From positions 1 to 14,030 of the forward strand of contig JARLIC010000082.1 of the NCBI GenBank assembly GCA_031291905.1: DNA of 14,030 nt, given 5' to 3'. The notes under the pieces were generated by a model. That model was not told the DNA's origin. It was given only the letters and a program-made list of their open reading frames with translations, and ran no database searches. Positions 1 through 4,441 of the stretch are shown here, one piece after another. Source of the DNA: Minisyncoccota bacterium. Its GTDB lineage: Bacteria; Patescibacteriota; Minisyncoccia; UBA6257; 2-01-FULL-56-20. How positions within the stretch are numbered: position 1 is the stretch's first letter; the number at the start of each line of letters is the position of its first letter. The translations under genes were made by a program, and so were the position numbers.

Positions 1-279
1 AAGAAGACCTATCACATGCTCGATCTCATCAGTTTCTTCACGACGGGGGAGGACGAGACGCGCGCATGGACGATCGTGCGCGGCACCAAGGCGCCGCAGG
101 CGGCGGGCGTGATCCACACCGACTTCGAGACCAAGTTCATCCGGCTCGAGGTCATCGAATGCCCCAAACTTTTGGAAGCGGGCGGATGGAGCAAGGCGAA
201 ACAGAAAGGATGGCTTCGCGTCGAAGGGAAAGAGTACGAGGTCAAAGATGGCGATGTGCTTGAGGTTCGCCACGGTTAG
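1..279 (+). CDS. ychF: Redox-regulated ATPase/GTPase YchF (OLA1 family), C-terminal part; 5' end outside window
   Basis: Frame 1 is open from the first base, so 92 residues of the C-terminus are visible and the start lies upstream. The visible part is the TGS-like C-terminal domain of YchF/Obg-like ATPase, recognised by FFTTGEDETRAWTI, RGTKAPQAAGVIHTDF and the closing VEGKEYEVKDGDVLEVRHG. YchF is a conserved P-loop NTPase that binds ribosomes and, unlike most relatives, prefers ATP; the G domain with its Walker motifs is not in the window. The stop TAG (277-279) and the preceding Gly codon lie inside the left arm of the palindromic element at 274-398. The protein therefore ends in a Gly that may have been supplied by that element; most relatives end with a few hydrophobic or aromatic residues after DGD. 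Identity is secure; completeness upstream cannot be judged. Confidence 0.93.
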   Translation, partial: KKTYHMLDLISFFTTGEDETRAWTIVRGTKAPQAAGVIHTDFETKFIRLEVIECPKLLEAGGWSKAKQKGWLRVEGKEYEVKDGDVLEVRHG

Positions 280-398
280 TTTTTCTGCCACAGCCTCCCA
301 AAGGGACGGCATCGAATTCTGCTGAATTCGTGCCTTAGCACTCGGCACCTCCGTGCCTCCGTGATACCCTTTGGGAGGCTGTGGCAGAAAAACTAACC
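274..398. repeat. 125-nt palindromic element: 32-bp perfect terminal inverted repeat enclosing two smaller hairpins
   Basis: Bases 274-305 are the exact reverse complement of 367-398 (32 of 32). The 61 nt between them hold two further hairpins. The first is 308-334, with stems 308-311/331-334 and 313-319/324-330, a single bulged T at 312 and loop TGCT. The second is 339-363, with stem 344-348/353-357, loop CTCC and an outer CAC/GTG pair. The whole can fold as a three-way junction in RNA or a cruciform in DNA. There is no protein-coding potential and no U-run after the stem on either strand, so it is not a standard intrinsic terminator. It may be a miniature inverted-repeat element (MITE/REPIN-like) or a structured RNA; no clear target-site duplication is visible at the edges. 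Confidence 0.9.
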
Positions 399-430
399 AC
401 CGACATCACCTCTGCGCCGACCCATCGTAG

Positions 431-459
431 TTGAAAAATCCATGATTTTTCATTAAGAT
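431..459 (+). promoter_or_regulatory. Promoter of tRNA-Lys
   Basis: The -35 box TTGAAA is at 431-436, then a 17-nt spacer, then the -10 box TAAGAT at 454-459. The predicted transcription start is near 466, about 10 nt before the mature tRNA 5' end. The -35 and spacer are overlapped by a perfect 9-bp dyad (432-440/444-452). Confidence 0.75.
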
Positions 460-476
460 AATCAAGGTTTCCGTTT

Positions 477-550
477 GCCCCTATAGCTCAGTCTGGTAGA
501 GCAGCTCCCTTTTAAGGAGATGGTCCGAGGTTCAAATCCTCGTGGGGGCA
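477..550 (+). tRNA. tRNA-Lys (anticodon TTT)
   Basis: The gene is 74 nt and folds as a full cloverleaf. The acceptor stem is 477-483/543-549, the D stem 486-489/499-502, the anticodon stem 504-508/516-520 and the T stem 526-530/538-542, with the T loop TTCAAAT. The anticodon loop CTTTTAA at 509-515 gives TTT, decoding AAA/AAG lysine codons. The discriminator base is A550 and CCA is not encoded (ACA follows). One oddity is that the outermost anticodon-stem pair (504/520) is a G-A mismatch. The 3' part of this gene, 514-551, is copied downstream in two pieces at 599-621 and 699-714. Confidence 0.95.
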
Positions 551-598
551 CAATGCACGAGAGGCGTTCGTTCTTATTTTTACTTCGCTGCTGGCGGA

Positions 599-714
599 AA
601 GGAGATGGTCCGAGGTTCAAAGACCGGCAACGATCCGGAAATGAGAATCTCATTCTCATTTCCGGATCGTGAACCGGGCTCGCAAATTCTTATTTGCCAT
701 CCTCGTGGGGGCAC
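599..714 (+). pseudogene. Split duplicate of the tRNA-Lys 3' half, interrupted by a 77-nt palindromic insert
   Basis: Bases 599-621 repeat tRNA-Lys 514-536 exactly (23 nt: anticodon-stem 3' strand, variable loop, T-stem 5' strand, start of T loop). Bases 699-714 repeat 536-551 exactly (16 nt: end of T loop, T-stem 3' strand, acceptor 3' strand and two following bases). Between them, 622-698 is unrelated sequence inserted in the T loop. No 5' tRNA half precedes 599, so this is not a functional tRNA. It reads as a tRNA 3'-end duplication, as left by integrase activity or local duplication, later interrupted. Confidence 0.85.
630..670. repeat. Perfect 19-bp hairpin inside the split tRNA copy
   Basis: Bases 630-648 are the exact reverse complement of 652-670, with a 3-nt loop CTC at 649-651. 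A second small hairpin follows at 682-697, with GCAAAT pairing ATTTGC around a TCTT loop. Both lie in the insert bracketed by the tRNA-Lys fragments, so the flanking T-stem strands (611-615 and 701-705) could close a larger structure around them. No U-tract follows directly, which argues against a plain terminator. Confidence 0.9.
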
Positions 715-718
715 CGCG

Positions 719-727
719 TGGTATAAT
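719..727 (+). promoter_or_regulatory. Extended -10 promoter of the pseudopilin gene
   Basis: TGG followed by TATAAT (722-727) forms a consensus extended -10; no convincing -35 is seen at 16-18 nt spacing. Only 6 nt separate the box from the ATG at 734, so transcription would begin at or next to the start codon (leaderless mRNA). The promoter begins 5 nt after the tRNA-like fragment at 699-714. Confidence 0.7.
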
Positions 728-733
728 TTCTTT

Positions 734-1954
734 ATGAATTTGTCGGGAAAAAGATCCGCATTCACTCTTATCGAGCTCCTGGTCGTGATCGCGATCATTG
801 CTATTTTGGCCGTCGTGGTCGTTCTCACGCTCAATCCCGCACAGCTTCTCGCCCAGTCCCGCGACGCGAATCGTGTTTCCGATATGGCGACCCTAAATAC
901 CGCACTTGGTCTTTATCAGACGGATTCGGGTGGAGTGGGATCCACGGGAACCTCGACGATCGTCTACACGTCCCTTATCGACACTTCTTCGACCTGCGGC
1001 AATCTTGGTCTTTCCGCGTTGCCGGCCGGCTACGTCTATGGCTGCACGGTAAGCACCTCTACCCGAAACACCAACAATTCGGGTTGGATACCCGTCAATT
1101 TTCAAAACATGTCGGCGGGAAGTCCCATGGGAAGCCTTCCTATAGATCCCACGAATACCTCCAGCTCGGGTCTTTTTTATACCTATTCGACGAACAACAA
1201 ACAGTTCGAGGTCACCGCGCTTCCCGAATCCACAAAACAGAAGGCGTCGCTCGGCGCAAAACCCGCCATTCCCAATTATCCGGGTGTCATTGCGAACGGA
1301 AGCAGTCTCACCATCAGTCCCGTGTTCGGCACAAGCGGTCTTATGGGCTATTGGCCGATGGACGAGGGGAACGGATCGACGACCATTGATCAGTCCGGCG
1401 GCGGGAACGGAGGGACATGGGCGGGGACGCCCGCGGGAACAAACGGTACCTACTACTCGGGCGGCAAGGTGGGGAGCTATGCGGGGTATTTCAACGGAGG
1501 AGACTCGATAAGCGTACCCGGTTCCCTGCATAGGACCGGTTCGTGGACGATATCGTTGTGGGCAAATGTTTCCGTTGCATCATGGAGCGAGATCATAGGA
1601 AAAAGCTCCGGCGGCAACGCGGGCGCGGAGTTTTATATTCAGGGCGATCCGTCCCAGGTTCTTTATGCGATCGTGGGAGACGGCACCAACGGTCCCAGCA
1701 TGATGAGGTCATATAGTGCGCTTGGCACATGGGTGTTCATTGTGGGATGGTACGATGCTACCGCACAAACGATAAATATCAGCGTCAATAATAGCGCTCC
1801 CTCGACGGCAGCGGCGGTTCTTTCCGCCGGATTCACGAATACCACGCCGGTCTCCATCGGTGCCGGCTATCAGGGTCTTCTCGACGATATCCGTCTCTAC
1901 AACCGCGTTCTTTCTTCCGCGGAAATTGCGGCGTTGTACAATGCGGGCAAGTAA
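734..1954 (+). CDS. Type IV pseudopilin with C-terminal LamG (concanavalin-like) domain
   Basis: The 406-residue protein starts with a short basic leader (MNLSGKRSA) followed by the type IV pilin signature FTLIELLVVIAIIAI. Cleavage by prepilin peptidase is expected before Phe10, and Glu14 is the conserved Glu5 of mature pilins; the residue before the cut is Ala rather than the usual Gly. The N-terminal helix is followed by a pseudopilin-like region rich in Ser/Thr/Asn to about residue 190. From about residue 200 to the end lies a LamG/laminin-G-3 type jelly roll, with YWPMDEG, WTISLWANV and the terminal motif LLDDIRLYNRVLSSAEIAALYNAG. It is probably exported and assembled by a type IV pilus-like system, displaying a carbohydrate- or surface-binding head. 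The frame is open upstream to 542, but the pilin leader and the promoter at 719-727 fix the start at 734. Ligand and pilus partners are unknown. Confidence 0.88.
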   Translation: MNLSGKRSAFTLIELLVVIAIIAILAVVVVLTLNPAQLLAQSRDANRVSDMATLNTALGLYQTDSGGVGSTGTSTIVYTSLIDTSSTCGNLGLSALPAGYVYGCTVSTSTRNTNNSGWIPVNFQNMSAGSPMGSLPIDPTNTSSSGLFYTYSTNNKQFEVTALPESTKQKASLGAKPAIPNYPGVIANGSSLTISPVFGTSGLMGYWPMDEGNGSTTIDQSGGGNGGTWAGTPAGTNGTYYSGGKVGSYAGYFNGGDSISVPGSLHRTGSWTISLWANVSVASWSEIIGKSSGGNAGAEFYIQGDPSQVLYAIVGDGTNGPSMMRSYSALGTWVFIVGWYDATAQTINISVNNSAPSTAAAVLSAGFTNTTPVSIGAGYQGLLDDIRLYNRVLSSAEIAALYNAGK

Positions 1955-1980
1955 TCGATAGAATCTTGGTTCGTTTTTTA

Positions 1981-1989
1981 TGTTAGAAT
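1981..1989 (+). promoter_or_regulatory. Extended -10 promoter of the zinc-ribbon gene
   Basis: TGT followed by TAGAAT (1984-1989) forms an extended -10 box ending 9 nt before the ATG at 1999. No good -35 is visible. The short distance implies a leaderless or nearly leaderless transcript that would also cover rnhB. Confidence 0.6.
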
Positions 1990-1998
1990 AAGACCATT

Positions 1999-2412
1999 AT
2001 GGAAGAGATTAACGGATCATCTCAAAACAATCCTTCGGCGGTTCCTGTCGCGCCCATCTGTCCTCAGTGCCACCTCCCGGTGAGGCCCGAATATTATTTC
2101 TGCCCCAACTGCGGACAGAAGCTGCACGTGCCGCCGCTTTCGACGACCGTTGTTTCGCAGATATTGCTTTACGTGTTCAGCGCCATCCTGCCGTGGATCG
2201 CGTATCTCGCCATCACGAAGTGGGAGGGGATCAAGTATATACGGTCGGGCGACGCAAGGGCGCGCACGATCGGATGGATCGCGCTCGGCATTCTTGTCGT
2301 TTCGTCGGTCGTCGCGTTCTGGCTTGCGACGGTGTGGATCGACCAGACGATCAATTCGACACTTACCGGTGTCAATGGTTTGACGGGCAGTGGCGGATCG
2401 TTGGGTTTTTGA
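1999..2412 (+). CDS. Zinc-ribbon protein with two transmembrane helices
   Basis: This 137-residue protein has an N-terminal zinc ribbon formed by two CPxC knuckles, CPQC (Cys21, Cys24) and CPNC (Cys35, Cys38). The second knuckle, PEYYFCPNCGQKL, matches the small zinc-ribbon modules found at the N-termini of many bacterial membrane proteins. Two hydrophobic segments follow, at about residues 49-72 and 90-115, joined by a basic, probably cytoplasmic loop (KWEGIKYIRSGDARAR). The tail is short and Gly/Ser-rich. The ribbon would sit in the cytoplasm. There is no Shine-Dalgarno, and the start is set by the promoter just upstream. rnhB begins 5 nt after the stop, so the two are probably co-transcribed. 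Its function is unknown; zinc binding is predicted from the four cysteines only. Confidence 0.82.
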   Translation: MEEINGSSQNNPSAVPVAPICPQCHLPVRPEYYFCPNCGQKLHVPPLSTTVVSQILLYVFSAILPWIAYLAITKWEGIKYIRSGDARARTIGWIALGILVVSSVVAFWLATVWIDQTINSTLTGVNGLTGSGGSLGF

Positions 2413-2417
2413 AACGG

Positions 2418-3041
2418 ATGAAAAAGCGGCCAGCGAAAAAATATGTGATCGGCATCGATGAGGTCGGCCGCGGGGCGCTCGCGGGGCCGGTGGTGGTGGC
2501 CGCCGCGATGGTGCCGGCCGGCCGTTTCCGCGCCCTGAAGGATTCCAAAAAACTTTCGCCTTGGCAACGCGAAGCGTGGTATGCGTATTTCAAAAATTCC
2601 GGCGAGGTACGGTTCGCCGTGGCGAGGGTCTATCCGCGGGGGATCGAACGGCTGAATATTTCCGGCGCAGCGAACCGGGCGGCGTTGCGTGCCTTTACGC
2701 GGCTCATGCGAAATACCGGCGCCGGCGCCCGTTCGGCGCAGGTGTTCCTCGACGGGGGCCTGTTCCTCGGGAGCCGCGCGGCGCAGAAAAGCCATGCGCC
2801 ACGGGCCCTCACGGTCATAAAAGGGGACGAGAAGATTCCGGCGGTCGCCGCCGCGTCCATTGTGGCCAAGGTCACGCGCGACCGGTTCATGGTCCGGCTC
2901 GCCCGGCGCTGGCCGGCGTACTCGTTCGAGGTGCACAAGGGCTACGGCACGAAAATCCACCGCGCGGCGATCGCGAAGGCCGGTCCGTGCGAGGCGCACC
3001 GATTGACTTTCCTCAAAAAGAGGCCTATTATAAGGGGATAA
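2418..3041 (+). CDS. rnhB: Ribonuclease HII
   Basis: RNase HII cuts the RNA strand of RNA-DNA hybrids and removes single ribonucleotides misincorporated into DNA. The 207-residue protein is of normal family length. It shows the family motifs in order: GIDEVGRGALAGPVV with catalytic Asp14 and Glu15, DSKKLS (42-47), FLDGG with Asp112, VIKGDEKIP with Asp137, AASIVAKVTRD (145-155) and HKGYGTK near the C-terminus. All four acidic metal ligands are present. The frame is open far upstream, overlapping the preceding gene, but Met at 2418 is the sensible start because it leaves a short Lys/Arg-rich leader before the first strand. There is no clear ribosome-binding site; translation may be coupled to the zinc-ribbon gene whose stop is 5 nt upstream. 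The 3' end contains the promoter for rpmF. Confidence 0.95.
   Translation: MKKRPAKKYVIGIDEVGRGALAGPVVVAAAMVPAGRFRALKDSKKLSPWQREAWYAYFKNSGEVRFAVARVYPRGIERLNISGAANRAALRAFTRLMRNTGAGARSAQVFLDGGLFLGSRAAQKSHAPRALTVIKGDEKIPAVAAASIVAKVTRDRFMVRLARRWPAYSFEVHKGYGTKIHRAAIAKAGPCEAHRLTFLKKRPIIRG
3003..3031 (+). promoter_or_regulatory. Sigma70-type promoter for rpmF-nusB-rnc-smc, inside the 3' end of rnhB
   Basis: The -35 box TTGACT (3003-3008) is separated by exactly 17 nt from the -10 box TATTAT (3026-3031), both close to consensus. The predicted start near 3038 lies at the rnhB stop codon and leaves about a 26-nt leader before rpmF. It would let ribosomal protein bL32 and the genes behind it be expressed independently of rnhB. 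Confidence 0.75.
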
Positions 3042-3063
3042 ATTAACCTTTTTACCTTTCACC

Positions 3064-3240
3064 ATGGGTGGCGTACCTACCAAGCATCATACAAAAGGAA
3101 AGACGGGACGGAGGCGTTCGCATCTTGCGATGAAGAAGCAGGTGCTTGCGGTATGCGCGAATTGCGGCGCGCCGAAGCTTGCGCACCGGGCGTGCCCGCA
3201 GTGCGGCAAGGTTGCGGACAAGGCCAAAGCGAAGAAGTAA
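3064..3240 (+). CDS. rpmF: Large ribosomal subunit protein bL32
   Basis: This small 58-residue basic protein has the bL32 layout. An N-terminal tail (MGGVPTKHHTKGKTGRRRSH) corresponds to the MAVPKKKTSKSRRDKRRAH type seen in other bacteria. After it comes a four-cysteine zinc finger, CANCGAPKLAHRACPQCG, and a Lys-rich end. The four Cys (CxxC and CxxC) are intact, so this is the zinc-binding form. bL32 sits in the 50S subunit near the exit of the peptide tunnel. The start ATG at 3064 follows the promoter at 3003-3031 with no Shine-Dalgarno visible. The gene lies 52 nt before nusB in the same direction. Confidence 0.95.
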   Translation: MGGVPTKHHTKGKTGRRRSHLAMKKQVLAVCANCGAPKLAHRACPQCGKVADKAKAKK

Positions 3241-3292
3241 CCGGGCACGTCTGCAAGTAACGGCGGGATCATGTTCGTTCTTTCCTAAACCA

Positions 3293-3748
3293 ATGGCAAC
3301 AAGACATCTGATCAGAACGGTCGTTCTCCAATCGCTTTACGAGTGGGATTTTTATCACAGGAAGAAAGATATCACCGAGATCCTCGAGAGGAACATGGCG
3401 GAGTTTGCGCCGGGCGTCGACGAGCCGGAGTTCGGCTGGAAGATACTCCAGGGCGTCGCGTCGCATCTGCAGGATATCGACGAGACCATGAAAAAGGCGG
3501 CCCCCGAGTGGCCGCTCGAGAAGATCGCGATCATCGACCGCAATATCCTGCGCATCGGACTTTATGAGCTCATGTATGCCGACCCCGATGAAGTGCCGCC
3601 CAAGGTGGCCATCAACGAATCCATCGAACTTGCAAAGAACTACGGCGGGCCGAACGCGGCGCGCTTCGTGAACGGCGTATTGGGGACCATCTATCGCGAC
3701 ATGGCGGAGAAGCGTCACGCCGCCGCGGAAAAGGAACCTGCAAAGTAA
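3293..3748 (+). CDS. nusB: Transcription antitermination factor NusB
   Basis: The 151-residue all-helical protein matches NusB. It opens with RHLIRTVVLQSLYEWDF (family RxxAlqaLYq), has the central helix WPLEKIAIIDRNILRIGLYELMY, and carries the C-terminal signature PPKVAINESIELAKNYGG followed by ARFVNGVLGTIYRD. NusB with NusE (ribosomal protein uS10) binds boxA in rRNA leader transcripts and promotes antitermination and rRNA maturation. The start at Met 3293 gives the normal N-terminus; upstream in-frame codons overlap rpmF and have no family match. A Lys/Glu-rich tail (KRHAAAEKEPAK) is slightly longer than usual. rnc follows 9 nt after the stop, a sensible pairing since both act in rRNA processing. 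Confidence 0.95.
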   Translation: MATRHLIRTVVLQSLYEWDFYHRKKDITEILERNMAEFAPGVDEPEFGWKILQGVASHLQDIDETMKKAAPEWPLEKIAIIDRNILRIGLYELMYADPDEVPPKVAINESIELAKNYGGPNAARFVNGVLGTIYRDMAEKRHAAAEKEPAK

Positions 3749-3757
3749 TCGCGGTAT

Positions 3758-4441
3758 ATGTCATCCGAAGAACTCGAAAAGAATATCGGCATTGTCTTCA
3801 AGGACAAGGACCTGCTGACGGAAGCGCTCACGCACCGCTCCTATCTCAACGAATACCCGAAGTGGCGTTTGCCGCACAACGAGCGGCTTGAGTACCTCGG
3901 CGATGCGGTGCTCGAGCTCATTGTGAGCGATGCGCTCTTCAAGAAGTTCCCGAAGCAGCCGGAAGGCAAGCTCACCGTGTTCCGCGCGGCGCTCGTCAAT
4001 TATCAGATACTCGCGAAGGTCGCGGAGCGGATCCGCCTGCAGGATTTCATCATGATGTCGCGCGGCGAAAAGAAGGACACCGGCAAGGCGCGTGAAGTGA
4101 TCCTCGCAAATGCGATGGAGGCGCTGATCGGCGCGATCTATCTCGACCAGGGGTTCGAAGTGACGCGGAAATTTGCCGATGCGTTCGTGATGACGAACCT
4201 CGACGAGGTACTTGCCACCAAGAGCTACAAGGACGCCAAGAGCGAACTGCAGGAGATCGTCCAGGAGAAGCTGAAGCTCACGCCGACGTACGACGTGATC
4301 TCGGAGGAGGGCCCCGCGCACCGGCGCATGTTCACCATGGGCGTATATTTCGGCGACAAGCTGATCGCGACGGGCGAGGGCGCTTCGAAGCAGGAGGCGG
4401 AGAGCGATGCCGCAAAGAACGCACTGACGAAATATCATTAA
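3758..4441 (+). CDS. rnc: Ribonuclease III
   Basis: RNase III cleaves double-stranded RNA, including rRNA precursors. The 227-residue protein has the normal two-domain form. The catalytic domain (about 1-150) carries the signature HNERLEYLGDAVLE with Glu42, Glu45 and Asp49, and ILANAMEALIGAIYLDQG with Glu121. A double-stranded RNA-binding domain follows from about 156 to 227, ending GEGASKQEAESDAAKNAL. At the position of E. coli Asp114 (pattern LAD-x-x-EALIG) this protein has Asn118 (codon AAT); the other metal-binding residues are kept, including the counterparts of Asp45 and Glu117. It lies between nusB and smc, and its TAA stop overlaps the smc ATG by one base (TAATG), so translation of smc is probably coupled. 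Confidence 0.95.
   Translation: MSSEELEKNIGIVFKDKDLLTEALTHRSYLNEYPKWRLPHNERLEYLGDAVLELIVSDALFKKFPKQPEGKLTVFRAALVNYQILAKVAERIRLQDFIMMSRGEKKDTGKAREVILANAMEALIGAIYLDQGFEVTRKFADAFVMTNLDEVLATKSYKDAKSELQEIVQEKLKLTPTYDVISEEGPAHRRMFTMGVYFGDKLIATGEGASKQEAESDAAKNALTKYH

Noticed and set aside
274..398. Reading the ychF-end palindrome as an ordinary rho-independent terminator
   Set aside because: The stem is 32 bp with a 61-nt structured loop, and no run of T follows it on either strand.
542..733. Upstream extension of the pseudopilin frame
   Set aside because: It would begin inside the tRNA-Lys gene and read through the split tRNA copy; the pilin leader at 734 and the -10 box at 722 define the start.
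893..1531. Minus-strand open frame opposite the pseudopilin gene
   Set aside because: It has no family features; the plus-strand frame has the pilin and LamG signatures.
2067..2417. N-terminal extension of rnhB
   Set aside because: It overlaps the zinc-ribbon gene in another frame and has no RNase HII homology; the family start fits Met at 2418.
2169..3083. Minus-strand open frame opposite the zinc-ribbon gene and rnhB
   Set aside because: It overlaps two genes with unmistakable motifs and its translation shows no recognisable domain.
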